Below, in pieces: positions 18,213-26,939 of a stretch of 64,000 nt of DNA; positions within the stretch are counted from its first letter, which is position 1; each line of letters begins with the position of its first letter. The stretch comes from Anabaena cylindrica PCC 7122 (lineage in GTDB: Bacteria; Cyanobacteriota; Cyanobacteriia; Cyanobacteriales; Nostocaceae). The position numbers and the translations under genes were made by a program. The notes under the pieces were generated by a model. The model did not search any database, was not told the DNA's origin, and was given only the letters and a program-made list of their open reading frames with translations. The stretch spans positions 4,268,001-4,332,000 of the forward strand of contig NC_019771.1 of assembly GCF_000317695.1 (NCBI RefSeq), in the 5' to 3' direction.

Positions 18213-18219
18213 TTGATAA
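18213..18219. repeat. Target-site duplication, left copy
   Basis: TTGATAA directly precedes the left inverted repeat and is repeated exactly at 20319-20325. This shows the IS1634-type element inserted into the upstream part of the tnpB element. Confidence 0.85.
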
Positions 18220-18237
18220 CCCACATTCCGCAGATGT
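18220..18237 (+). repeat. Left terminal inverted repeat of the IS1634-type element
   Basis: CCCACATTCCGCAGATGT, matching the complement of 20301-20318 at all 18 positions. The match stops at the next base. Confidence 0.9.
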
Positions 18238-18355
18238 TAAAGCAAATTTAGGAATTAAAAATTTAGAGAAATAAAAGCCTGAAAAGATTGTCTAGCAAGG
18301 ATTTCAGGCTTTTATTTGTTAAAATAAAAAGCGTCAAATAGAGAAGGGAAAAACC

Positions 18356-20022
18356 GTGAAAGAGTCTCAAGTTGCCATACAAACCCTAGATATAGACCAT
18401 TTAGGAATAGTAGCAGGAATAATAGACGAGATGGAATTGGTAGAAGAAGTGAATAAAATAGTGGGAATAAAAACAAAAGAAACCCTAACACCAGGACAAG
18501 TAGTAAAAGCGATGATATTGAATGGATTAGGGTTTTTAAGCGCCCCATTATATCTATTTGGGGAATTTTTTGTAGGAAAAGCAACAGAACATTTAATAGG
18601 AGAAGGAGTATTACCAGAGCATCTAAACGATGACAAACTAGGAAGAGAACTAGACAAATATCATCAAATAGGAACAACCAAGATATTTACAGCAGTAGCC
18701 ATAAAAGCAGCCCATAAATTCCAAGTAGAAATGGATAGTATTCATTTAGATGGGACATCAATGAGTGTAGAAGGAGAGTACAAAAAAGAAAATCAAAGAA
18801 ATAGACGAAATAAAGCAAGAAACAGAAGAGAATAAATTAGAAATAGAACCGGAGATGAAAGCAATAGAAATAGTCCACGGATATTCAAGAGATAAAAGAC
18901 CAGACTTGAAACAATTTATCATAGACATGATAGTAACAGGAGATGGAGACATCCCATTATATTTAAAAGTAGACTCAGGAAACGTAGATGATAAAAGTGT
19001 ATTTGTAGAAAGATTAAAAGAATTTAAAAACAATGGACATTTGAGGGCATAAGTGTAGCAGACAGTGCCTTATATACAGCAGAAAACTTAGCAGCAATGA
19101 GAGAACTGAAATGGATAACAAGAGTACCACTAAGTATCAAAGAAGCAAAAAATAAAATTGTAGATATAAAAGAAGCAGAATGGAAAGATAGTCAAATATC
19201 AGGCTATAAAATAGCAGCCAAAGAATCAGAATATGCAGGCATAAAACAAAGATGGATAATCGTAGAAAGTGAAATCAGAAAAAATCAAGTATCCAACAAG
19301 TAGAAAAACAAGTCAAAAAACAGGAAGCAAAAGCAAAAGCCGCACTCAGCAAACTATCCAGACAAGAGTTCGCCTGTCAGCCAGATGCAAAAATAGTAAT
19401 AGAAAAGCTATCAAAATCCTGGAAATATCACCAAATAAAAGAAATTGAATACATAGAGAAACTAGAATATAAAACAGCAGGTAGACCAAGTAAATTGACC
19501 GAACCAAGTCAAATAAAATATCAAATAAAAGGTCAAATAGAAACAAGAGAAGAAGTAATAGAAACTGAAAAAATTAACGCAGGGAGATTTATATTAGCAA
19601 CGAATGTATTAGATAGAAATGAATTGAGTGATGAGAAAGTATTAGAAGAATACAAAGCTCAACAATCTAACGAAAGAGGATTTAGATTTTTAAAAGACCC
19701 ATTGTTTTTTACATCAAGCGTATTTGTCAAAACCCCGGAAAGAGTAGAAGCAATAGCAATGATAATGGGATTGTGTTTGTTAGTCTATAACCTTGCCCAA
19801 AGAAAATTAAGGCAAGAATTAGCTAAATTTGATGATGGGATTAGAAATCAAGTTAAGAAAATCACAAATAAACCGACAATGAGGTGGGTATTTCAGATGT
19901 TTCAGGCTGTACATTTGGTAATCATAAATGGACAGAAACAAATGAGCAATTTAACGGAGGAACGTGAAAAGATTGTCAGATATTTAGGAAAGAGTTGTAG
20001 TAAATATTATCTAATTACTTGA
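18356..20022 (+). pseudogene. IS1634-family transposase, three frameshifts
   Basis: The frame opens with an N-terminal domain typical of IS1634 transposases (MKESQVAIQTLDIDHLGIVA). It then shifts at about 18785, 19045 and 19285, each in or near A-rich runs. Read across the shifts, the likely catalytic residues remain: Asp in SIHLDGTSMSV, Asp in SVADSALYTAEN, and Glu in the block NERGFRFLKDPLFF. The shifts are one of +1 type and two of -1 type, so programmed frameshifting would not explain them all. The protein is probably inactive unless supplied in trans. Confidence 0.85.
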
Positions 20023-20300
20023 TGTGGTTTATTTGACCTAAAAGATGTAGAAAGTTCAAGGGTAAAAGTAGTAAATAGAAGTTTTTAGCGAAGACGGAAA
20101 TATTCTTGGCTTTAATTGTCATGTTTATTTTACCGAAAATGACTACTTTAATTGAGAGAGAGAATCTATTTTAAAAACTTGTGAAATTAACTTACTTAAT
20201 AAGCTCTATCTTTTGGCAAATAAAGTTAAATTCAGCCAAAAAATTAGGTAGATAAAATTTTCCTGGCTGGAATTTTTCAAAAATATCAATAATCTGAGTC

Positions 20301-20318
20301 ACATCTGCGGAATGTGGG
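20301..20318 (-). repeat. Right terminal inverted repeat of the IS1634-type element
   Basis: ACATCTGCGGAATGTGGG, the exact complement of the left repeat at 18220-18237. Confidence 0.9.
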
Positions 20319-20325
20319 TTGATAA
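20319..20325. repeat. Target-site duplication, right copy
   Basis: TTGATAA directly after the right inverted repeat, identical to 18213-18219. Confidence 0.85.
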
Positions 20326-20433
20326 GGGCGTAATATATAATTTTGGAAAAACCTCAAATGTTCTTTGCTCTTACTCGGCTATGCCTCGCATTGATTGAGA
20401 ACGATTTCGGCTTTTCCCACCTTATATCCCGCT

Positions 20434-20459
20434 ACTGATTTGGATTACCAAATTCAGTG
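20434..20459 (-). repeat. Left-end hairpin of the tnpB element
   Basis: Minus strand: CACTG, ATTTGG, TAAT loop, CCAAAT and CAGT. It matches the right-end hairpin closely. The 13 nt outside it contain GTAA, complementary to the flanking TTAC target, which recalls the guide sequences of IS608-type elements. Confidence 0.65.
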
Positions 20460-20482
20460 GTGGACTTACGGCGTAATAGTTA

Positions 20483-20503
20483 AACGCAGAGTAACTCTGC
20501 GTT
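20483..20503. terminator. Hairpin, probable original terminator of the kinase-like gene
   Basis: AACGCAGAG and CTCTGCGTT form a 9-bp perfect stem with a TAA loop. It lies directly outside the proposed end of the tnpB element and seven bases from the 3' end of the DUF1232 gene. In the reconstructed empty site it would sit six bases after the TAA stop of the phosphorylase kinase-like gene. It probably served both convergent genes. Confidence 0.6.
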
Positions 20504-20509
20504 AAAAAC

Positions 20510-20812
20510 TTACTTCACAGAAACAGCATCAACATCAACGGTGTTGTCTGTAGACGTTGACTCATTAACTCCAGTTTCTACATTGCCTTTTTTCGCTTTC
20601 CAACCGTCAATTACTAATCCAGAAACTTCCGAAACTAGTAATGTTAAAAGCAAGACATCATCAATTTGCCCAATAACGGGTATAAAGTCGGGAGCAATAT
20701 CAATAGGGCTAATCAGATAAGCTATTGTGCCGAAAATCACCCACCAACGGTATTTAGGATTACGCAGTGTGTTCCGATACCAGCTATAAAGCGATTGAAT
20801 TGAGAAGTTCAT
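20510..20812 (-). CDS. DUF1232 (YkvA-like) small membrane protein
   Basis: 100 residues. The block YLISPIDIAPDFIPVIGQIDD is the DUF1232 signature, overlapping one hydrophobic helix (about 23-40) with a second at about 52-66. The C-terminal 30 residues are polar and variable. The molecular role of the family is not established. It is convergent with the kinase-like gene and single. Confidence 0.8.
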   Translation of the reverse strand: MNFSIQSLYSWYRNTLRNPKYRWWVIFGTIAYLISPIDIAPDFIPVIGQIDDVLLLTLLVSEVSGLVIDGWKAKKGNVETGVNESTSTDNTVDVDAVSVK

Positions 20813-21031
20813 ATTTTTAACCTCCGGTTATTTTTATTTTGGCAAATTCTGCTTTAAACTCCCGGTGGGAATAACCGTCCTAGTGTGTATAGAAGATGGT
20901 ACTACTAAGAAGTCATTAAACTACTTACCTAACGATAGAGTAGATGAGTGGTGTGGCAATGGTGCATTAGTCTCTAAAATTAAAATGCTTCGGCATTGTT
21001 GCTCTAGTAATGGAGGGAGGAAACCTACACA

Positions 21032-21817
21032 GTGGATATTTTAGATCTTTTTAATAAGGGCGGCCCAGCAATGTGGCCTTTGCTGGTGCTGTCAGTTCTA
21101 TCTGTAAGTGTCATTTTCGAGCGCCTATGGTTCTGGTTGCGGATTTTGATGCAGGAAAAGGAAATCGTTGAGCGCGTCCTTGATGCTGCGACTGAGAATT
21201 GGGAAATAGCTACGGAAATTGCTGAAAGAGCTACTGATCAGCCGATTGGACGTTTTCTCTATGCACCGCTACGTTTACAAAGAGGTGATGCAGAAACCTT
21301 TCGACTGGCTTTGGAATCAACGGCGGCTGAAGAGGTGGCCGGGATGCGACGGGGCGAAAAACTTTTAGAATCTGTGATTGCGCTCTCTCCACTGTTAGGA
21401 TTGTTGGGTACGGTTTTAGGTTTGATTCAGTCTTTGCGCTCAATTCGCATTGGTGATTTGGGTACTGAATCGACGGCTGGGGTAACTACTGGGATTGGGG
21501 AATCTCTGATTAGTACCGCCGCTGGCTTAATAGTTGCGATCGCAACTTTGGTATTTTATCGCCTGTTTCAGAGTTTTGTTGTCAACCAAGTTAAGGTTTT
21601 TAACAAAGCCGGGAATGATTTAGAGTTACTTTATCGCCAGTCTCCTCCTGATCTTCACAAAAGTACATCAGGAATAGCACGGGATACTGGCAGAGAAAGC
21701 TTTAATTCACCCCGCAAGCGAGGAAAGAATAAGTTTACCACTCCTGAATCCCCACCAGAGAATACGGCTCAGAATCCCAATCCTAACTCGGCACAAGAGC
21801 TAGAAAATGAAAGTTAA
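21032..21817 (+). CDS. exbB: ExbB/TolQ-type proton channel subunit, second copy
   Basis: 261 residues. The start is GTG at 21032, supported by GGAGGGAGG at 21012-21020. The opening MDILDLFNKGGPAMWPLL and the core LSPLLGLLGTVLGLIQSL and SLISTAAGLIVAIATLVF are family hallmarks. It is longer than the copy at 7 kb because of a polar C-terminal extension of about 55 residues (SPRKRGKNKFTTPESPPEN). It overlaps the following exbD by 11 bp. No tonB or receptor is adjacent, so it may drive a different process or serve the same TonB. Confidence 0.88.
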   Translation: MDILDLFNKGGPAMWPLLVLSVLSVSVIFERLWFWLRILMQEKEIVERVLDAATENWEIATEIAERATDQPIGRFLYAPLRLQRGDAETFRLALESTAAEEVAGMRRGEKLLESVIALSPLLGLLGTVLGLIQSLRSIRIGDLGTESTAGVTTGIGESLISTAAGLIVAIATLVFYRLFQSFVVNQVKVFNKAGNDLELLYRQSPPDLHKSTSGIARDTGRESFNSPRKRGKNKFTTPESPPENTAQNPNPNSAQELENES

Positions 21818-22463
21818 CTTACATACACCCATTGAAGAAGTCCAAATTCAAATCATCCCGTTAATTGATGTCGTTTTTTGTATCCTGACTTTTTTTCTGT
21901 TAGCAGCGTTGCAATTTACTAGGCAACAAGCAATTAATGTTGATTTACCCAAAGCCAGCACAGGTTCAACTTCTGCTGCTAGTTCACAGAGCAAAAGTGA
22001 CATCTTACCTGTAACTATTGATGCTGTTGGTCAAACTTACATCGAAAAAGATCCTGTTAGCAAAGATGAATTAGAGTCACGTTTAAGGCAATATGTCGAA
22101 GCAAATCCTAATGGTATTTTGGTGCTGAATGCATCACGCACAGCTACTTATAACGATGTTATTCAAACATTAGATTTGCTCAGACAAGTTGGAGGAAATC
22201 GTGTTTCTTTGGGCATTATTCCCGGCCCATCTGAATCACTCACGAATTCACCAATTCCATCTTTTGTGCCAAGTATACCTAATACTGTGCCAATTCCAGG
22301 TACTGATACACAAGGTAATTCTACCCCTTCCTTGCCCTCAGCCCCTCCATTTCCTAGCAATGGAGAAGGAATAAATCCTGGTATTTCGCCAACAGTTCCC
22401 AACAATAGTGTACCCCAAATGCCTGAAGCACCGGGAGTCAGCAATTCTACACCTAAAAGGTAA
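21807..22463 (+). CDS. exbD: ExbD/TolR-type protein with Pro-rich tail
   Basis: 218 residues. The membrane helix VQIQIIPLIDVVFCILTFFL (about 8-27) carries the conserved Asp, and the periplasmic domain follows to about residue 140. Beyond that is a 70-residue tail rich in Pro, Ser and Asn (SIPNTVPIPGTDTQGNSTPS), absent from the 132-residue copy at 7.7 kb. The tail would be periplasmic and could span or bind peptidoglycan; that is inference. Confidence 0.87.
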   Translation: MKVNLHTPIEEVQIQIIPLIDVVFCILTFFLLAALQFTRQQAINVDLPKASTGSTSAASSQSKSDILPVTIDAVGQTYIEKDPVSKDELESRLRQYVEANPNGILVLNASRTATYNDVIQTLDLLRQVGGNRVSLGIIPGPSESLTNSPIPSFVPSIPNTVPIPGTDTQGNSTPSLPSAPPFPSNGEGINPGISPTVPNNSVPQMPEAPGVSNSTPKR

Positions 22464-22490
22464 AACTAATTCTGTAAAAGTTTTAGCTTT

Positions 22491-22545
22491 AAAATCCCCC
22501 AAACCCTCTTTAATGATATGGGATTGGGGGATTTTGAGTTTTTAT
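22491..22545 (+). terminator. Rho-independent terminator after exbB-exbD
   Basis: A 10-bp stem, AAAATCCCCC (22491-22500) and GGGGGATTTT (22526-22535), is followed by GAGTTTTTATT. It lies 28 bp after the exbD stop. Confidence 0.75.
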
Positions 22546-22712
22546 TAATATCAGGAAAAACAGGATAAACCTAAAGACATCTAAAATAAATTACCGTCAG
22601 AGAAAAAATCTCTGCTAATTTATAAATAATTGGTTAAGCTACAAAGATTTTACTATCAATAGACTAAGTAATTTATCGCCAATTACCATCTTACGTTTCA
22701 AGGGTTGCGGCA

Positions 22713-23075
22713 ATGAATATTGTGACACTGTTAATTGTTTGGATAGTCACTTCTATCAGCTTGTGGATTATTAGTAAATTGCCTTTAGGAGTTGAAATTG
22801 ATACTCCTGGAAAAGCCGTCTTTTCCGCAGCAATTCTGGGTATTATCACAGCATTAGTCAGACCAGTTTTAGGTTTTGTATTTACGATACCAAATTTAGT
22901 CACCTTTGACTTATTATCTGGTATCTTCACTTTCATGATTGCCGTTGCTTGCTTTAGTATTGCTGCCTGGTTAGTGGAAGGTTTTCGCTTACGTTATGGC
23001 ATTTGGAGTGCTGTACTAGGAGCTTTTACACTCACTATTATCAACAATCTACTCTACAAACTACTGGGCGTTTAA
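22713..23075 (+). CDS. Phage holin family (Phage_holin_4_2-like) membrane protein
   Basis: 120 residues with four hydrophobic segments. ALVRPVLGFVFTIPNLVTFDL and the C-terminal GIWSAVLGAFTLTIINNLL fit the small membrane family called YvlD or phage holin 4-2-like, which is chromosomal and widespread in bacteria. Despite the name there is no phage gene nearby. Function unknown. Confidence 0.78.
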   Translation: MNIVTLLIVWIVTSISLWIISKLPLGVEIDTPGKAVFSAAILGIITALVRPVLGFVFTIPNLVTFDLLSGIFTFMIAVACFSIAAWLVEGFRLRYGIWSAVLGAFTLTIINNLLYKLLGV

Positions 23076-23076
23076 A

Positions 23077-23111
23077 TAATTCGTAATTGTTAATTCGTAA
23101 TTCGTAATTAA
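23077..23111. repeat. Heptamer short tandem repeat, TAATTCG type
   Basis: Five 7-bp units: TAATTCG, TAATTGT, TAATTCG, TAATTCG, TAATTAA. An inverted copy of the last 18 bp (AATTCGTAATTCGTAATT, 23092-23109) lies at 23281-23298. Confidence 0.75.
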
Positions 23112-23280
23112 AGGTTGCAGGTTAAAAACTTGTAAATGCAAAGTAATCTTGTTTGCAACTTAGCAAATTTACAATCTAGTACAAAATGGTGTAGTTAAGT
23201 TACCCATTTTGGAATCGATTAATGAACATAAATTGCAGCCCTAAAAATGGGTATTCTCTTTATGCGATGACGTACTAGTA

Positions 23281-23298
23281 AATTACGAATTACGAATT
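23281..23298. repeat. Inverted copy of the TAATTCG heptamers
   Basis: AATTACGAATTACGAATT is the exact complement of 23092-23109. The two arms enclose 171 bp between convergent genes, which could form a long stem in RNA from either strand. Confidence 0.7.
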
Positions 23299-23334
23299 AC
23301 TTATCCCTAGAGGGACTAGAGGCACTACTACGAA

Positions 23335-24042
23335 TTATTCATTGGTATTAGGAGGAGTCACTGGAGTACTGGCTTGTTGTTGACGCTGATCGCGTTTTTT
23401 CCGATCAGCTGAGAGTATATCTGCCATTACTATCAGTGCTTGCGCCATCTTATCTAGATTAGAACGGTATAGGTCTAAATCTTTACTAAGTTTATCTTCC
23501 GATAAATGCAAACCTTGCGCGATCGCTTTTAGCGCCTCATTGCGTTGTTTTTCATCTTTGACAAGTTCTGGATCTGCCAGTTCCAATAATGAGAACAGAC
23601 CAATGGCAAACAAGCGACTATATTTAAAGTTAGGGTTATGTGCGATCGCTTGCAGTTGAGCTTGCAAATCAGCATCTTTATCTAGGTGAGTAGTTTGGCT
23701 AACCCAAGCAATTAAATCCTGCACTGGCAAACTTTGAGCTATAGCTTGCAATCTAGTCGCATCTTGTCGATAGCGTTGCTGATCCTGCTCTACAGCCTGA
23801 CATAAGGCATTGAAAATAGATTCTTGATCTCGTTCCGGTAGGTAGCCTTGCATGAAGCGGTCAAAGGTTGTGACAACGCCCAAGGCATAAATTGGATTGT
23901 AACTATAATCAACATTGACTGACAGCAGGTGCATTTCCACCATCAACTCTTCTACTACCCGGCGGTAAATAGTATTGATTGGACGGGTATGAAGATTATA
24001 GAAAGTTCGCTTTGTATCAGAGACTGTACGGACGTTATTCAC
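23335..24042 (-). CDS. thf1: Photosystem II biogenesis protein Psp29/Thf1
   Basis: 235 residues. The N-terminal block TVSDTKRTFYNLHTRPINTIYRRVVEELMVEMHLLSVN and FDRFMQGYLPERDQESIFNAL is highly characteristic of Thf1/Psp29, a thylakoid-associated helical protein needed for normal photosystem II repair and FtsH complex stability. The C-terminal part is a charged coiled coil ending in a short Thr/Pro/Asn tail. It is divergent from the phycobilin lyase gene. Confidence 0.92.
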   Translation of the reverse strand: MNNVRTVSDTKRTFYNLHTRPINTIYRRVVEELMVEMHLLSVNVDYSYNPIYALGVVTTFDRFMQGYLPERDQESIFNALCQAVEQDQQRYRQDATRLQAIAQSLPVQDLIAWVSQTTHLDKDADLQAQLQAIAHNPNFKYSRLFAIGLFSLLELADPELVKDEKQRNEALKAIAQGLHLSEDKLSKDLDLYRSNLDKMAQALIVMADILSADRKKRDQRQQQASTPVTPPNTNE

Positions 24043-24258
24043 AAAGAAAATGTTAAGGGCGACGTATTCTTATTTTGTCGTTTAAAGGCTACTTTGCCAA
24101 GTTATAAAAAAAAAGCCTGAACACCCAGATAGCCCAGGGTGGCGTAAGCCATAGTAAAAATAACAGATAGAATCTGAATAGGGAAATGCAGAAGAAAAGA
24201 ATAATTCCTCATGCACCATGCCCTAATTGATAATTAACTTTATAACACGCCCTACTTT

Positions 24259-24855
24259 ATGAGCTTATCACCACCGTTAATAGCTTTAGGTAATTACCTG
24301 GCTGGGGAATTCAACAATCAGGAACAGGCTATGGCGGAGTCTGTTTGGTATGTTCACCTGCGTCTATGGCAACGACCAGTGAATCTTTTCCCCAAAGACA
24401 GTATTACCCTATTTGCCGAACAAGCAAATATTGTTAATCTCGATCAACCTTACCGCCAAAGAATCATGCGATTGCAGCAGGGATCTGAGTCTCTGCAAGT
24501 GCAGTACTATATGCCTAAAAATCCCGCCGCTTTCAAAGGGGCGGGAAATAATCCCACTTTACTAAATTCGTTAACATCTGATCAGCTAGAGTTGTTACCA
24601 GGCTGTATTCTTTCTATTACTCAAGAAACACTAGCTCCTCACCTCTATCGGTTTAGAACTTCTCCATCTCCAGAAAATATCTGTAGTTTTACTTATCTTG
24701 GTAACAAAATACAAGTTTCCTTGGGTTTTGAGGCTACTGAAACAGCATTTCTCAGTTACGACAAAGGAATTGATTCAGAAACTGGAAAAGCCACATGGGG
24801 CGCTGTTGTTGGGCCTTATTGTTATGCCAAGGTAGAAGCGTATAATCTAGTTTGA
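24259..24855 (+). CDS. cpcT: CpcT/CpeT-type phycobilin lyase
   Basis: 198 residues. AMAESVWYVHLRLWQRPVNLF, QPYRQRIMRLQ and TWGAVVGPYCYAKVEAYNLV match the CpcT/CpeT family. CpcT attaches phycocyanobilin to the second beta-subunit cysteine of phycocyanin. Which member of the CpcT/CpeT group this is cannot be settled without alignment; CpcT is preferred as the commoner one. Single gene, divergent from thf1. Confidence 0.8.
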   Translation: MSLSPPLIALGNYLAGEFNNQEQAMAESVWYVHLRLWQRPVNLFPKDSITLFAEQANIVNLDQPYRQRIMRLQQGSESLQVQYYMPKNPAAFKGAGNNPTLLNSLTSDQLELLPGCILSITQETLAPHLYRFRTSPSPENICSFTYLGNKIQVSLGFEATETAFLSYDKGIDSETGKATWGAVVGPYCYAKVEAYNLV

Positions 24856-24906
24856 GTCGACTATTCTGCATTCGTTAATTGGAAATCAGCCCAAAAAGAT
24901 CGATCA

Positions 24907-25353
24907 TTAAGCAGATTGCGAATTTAACCCGGAAGGATTGTTTGGTTCTTCATTGCTTTCATGCTCGTGGCTTGAAATCAGATTTTCGTTTTTGACTAAA
25001 TTGGGGAATATGGTTTCTAAAGCTTCTTCTTCAGTTTCAAAAATTTCAAAAACCGTATCCATCATTGTCACTTCAAAGACCAGCTTGGCATCTGGATGGA
25101 CATTGCAAATGCGGAAACTGCCTTTAACCTTATCAGCATCGCGCATTCCAGCAACTAAAGAGGTGAGACCAGAACTATCAATAAAATCTACCTGTCCCAG
25201 GTTCACAACTACATGACGACTTAATTTGGAAATACACTCCTGTAACTTTAGGCGAAATTGCCAAGCGCTAGTGATGTCTAGACGATCTGTTGGTTTCAAG
25301 ACAATCACAGTATTACCATCTTGGGTTTTGTAGATTTTTTGATCTATATTCAC
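24907..25353 (-). CDS. STAS-domain anti-sigma factor antagonist
   Basis: 148 residues. The STAS fold covers about 10-110. The phosphorylatable Ser is in FIDSSGLTSLVAGMRDA (about 56-72), as in SpoIIAA. Residues 112-148 are an acidic, Asn/Ser-rich tail. It would act as a switch in a partner-switching signalling pathway, but no cognate anti-sigma kinase or phosphatase is in the window. Confidence 0.85.
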   Translation of the reverse strand: MNIDQKIYKTQDGNTVIVLKPTDRLDITSAWQFRLKLQECISKLSRHVVVNLGQVDFIDSSGLTSLVAGMRDADKVKGSFRICNVHPDAKLVFEVTMMDTVFEIFETEEEALETIFPNLVKNENLISSHEHESNEEPNNPSGLNSQSA

Positions 25354-25639
25354 TGTACCTATCCGTTATATTACTGTTAATTAACTTTTGTTTACTTCAT
25401 GTTTTAGTGGGTGAAGTAGGACTAAGAAATCTCCACGTCTAAATTATCTATATTGCTATTTTTTCAACCCATAAGTAATATTTTGACCGGGTAGACAGTA
25501 TTTAATGCTTGAAAGCGGGTGCTGAGTAAATCTAAGATGACAAGAGAATATACATATATGTAAAATCTCGCAAGACCAAAGTCCTAATATACTTCACTAT
25601 GGATTAATATTGGGAAATTTACTCAGCCCACAGCGATCG

Positions 25640-26686
25640 CTAAAGTTGATTTAGTTTCCAGTTTATCCAATCTTGAGGCTGAAGGAAAGTTTCGTACAGT
25701 TCAGCTTCAGGAGAATTGGGTTCTGGTTGATAGCCGTATTCCCAGCGTACTAGCGGTGGTAGGGACATAAGAATAGATTCAGTGCGGCCGTTGGTTTGTA
25801 GTCCAAAAATCGTCCCCCGATCATATACCAAATTAAATTCTACATACCTACCCCGACGATATAGTTGAAAATTGCGTTGGCGGTCGCCATATTCCATCCC
25901 ATGTCGCCGTTCCACAATCGGTACATAAGCTGGCAAAAAGGCTGCACCACAGTCTTGCACAAAAGCAAACAATTCTTCCCAACTGCGTGGCTCTGGTGTA
26001 CCTAATTTATCACTGTATGCTGCTGCTTCGCCATGGTGATTAGTACCACCATATAACTGACTCTGACTATGTTGATAATCAAAGAATAGACCACCAACAC
26101 CCCTTGTCTCATTCCGATGCTTGAGGTAAAAATATTCATCACACCAGCGTTTGAACACTGCATAGTACTCTGGATTGTGTTGATCACAAGCCTGCTTGAG
26201 TGTTTTATGCAAATGAACTGCATCCTCGGCAAAAGGGTAATAAGGTGTCAAATCAACACCACCACCAAACCACCAGACTGGCCCTGCTTCAAAATAGCGA
26301 TAATTCAGATGGACTGTGGGTACATAGGGATTACGTGGATGTAACACCATTGAAGTGCCAGTTACATAAAAGCTGTGTCCTTCTGCATCTGGACGTTGGG
26401 CTAAAATTGAAGGAGGTAGGCTATCCCCCCAAACTTCAGAAAAACCCACACCCGCTTGTTCAAATATTGCACCATCACGTAAAATCCTTGATCTTCCCCC
26501 CCCACCTTCTGGGCGTTCCCAGCCATCTTCTTTAAATTTACCAACACCATCCAGTTTTTCCAGCCCTTGACTGATTTTGTCTTGTAACTGTTGCATAAAC
26601 TGACGAACCCTAACCTTTCCGTCAGTTGGTGGTAAAAACGCGGATGATTCTGCTGCTACATCTGGGGTTTGTGATTTGGTCAACAT
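25640..26686 (-). CDS. hemF: Oxygen-dependent coproporphyrinogen III oxidase
   Basis: 348 residues, normal length. Converts coproporphyrinogen III to protoporphyrinogen IX in haem and chlorophyll synthesis, in the cytosol. Conserved blocks include WWFGGGVDLTPYYPF, RGVGGLFFDY, the YVPIVERRHG helix and GRYVEFNLVYDRGTIFGL. The active-site His and Asp residues of these blocks are intact. Single gene, divergent from an SRPBCC-like gene. Confidence 0.95.
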   Translation of the reverse strand: MLTKSQTPDVAAESSAFLPPTDGKVRVRQFMQQLQDKISQGLEKLDGVGKFKEDGWERPEGGGGRSRILRDGAIFEQAGVGFSEVWGDSLPPSILAQRPDAEGHSFYVTGTSMVLHPRNPYVPTVHLNYRYFEAGPVWWFGGGVDLTPYYPFAEDAVHLHKTLKQACDQHNPEYYAVFKRWCDEYFYLKHRNETRGVGGLFFDYQHSQSQLYGGTNHHGEAAAYSDKLGTPEPRSWEELFAFVQDCGAAFLPAYVPIVERRHGMEYGDRQRNFQLYRRGRYVEFNLVYDRGTIFGLQTNGRTESILMSLPPLVRWEYGYQPEPNSPEAELYETFLQPQDWINWKLNQL

Positions 26687-26939
26687 AGATTCCCGAACCT
26701 AAAATTACAATTTTCAAAAAGCTACAAATTTTTAACCTAAAAATTTGCCAGCCATGACAGCCAAAACTGCTTTTCTTTACTTTTCAAGCCATGATAGAGC
26801 AATTGACTAAAGTTATTGTCCCTCAAATGAGTCTAGGCTTGTATATTCATTAAAGTTTATTTGCAATTTTAACTGGAAAAATTCTGGTACAGACAGCAGA
26901 TGATCAACAATTTAGTCTACAAAGCAACTACTTTGCTGT

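Larger units (their letters stand above)
18220..20318 (+). mobile_element. IS1634-type insertion sequence, nested and decayed
   Basis: 2,099 bp bounded by perfect 18-bp inverted repeats (CCCACATTCCGCAGATGT) and flanked by 7-bp direct repeats TTGATAA. The single transposase frame is broken by three frameshifts. It sits inside the tnpB element, so it arrived later. About 280 bp of non-coding DNA separates the transposase stop from the right repeat. Confidence 0.88.
16905..20472 (-). mobile_element. tnpB-only IS200/IS605-type element, interrupted
   Basis: Both ends carry a 26-nt imperfect hairpin, at 16918-16943 and 20434-20459, identical at 22 of 26 positions in the same orientation. Each is 13 nt from the proposed element end. 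The upstream flank on the minus strand ends in TTAC and the element ends in TTCAC, like IS608-type TTAC/TCAA cleavage sites. Without the nested IS1634-type element and one copy of its target duplication the element is about 1,462 bp and carries only tnpB, no tnpA. The exact ends are inferred. Confidence 0.7.

Noticed and set aside
18312..18677. Leu/Phe-rich minus-strand frame opposite the IS transposase
   Set aside because: Mirror of the A-rich transposase coding strand; low-complexity hydrophobic product with no family.
18356..20022. Programmed frameshifting as an explanation for the broken transposase
   Set aside because: Three shifts of different direction are needed and the first A-rich site would require a +1 shift, not the usual -1.
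22713..23075. Prophage holin
   Set aside because: The family name is misleading; no lysin, structural or integrase genes are nearby and the context is chromosomal.
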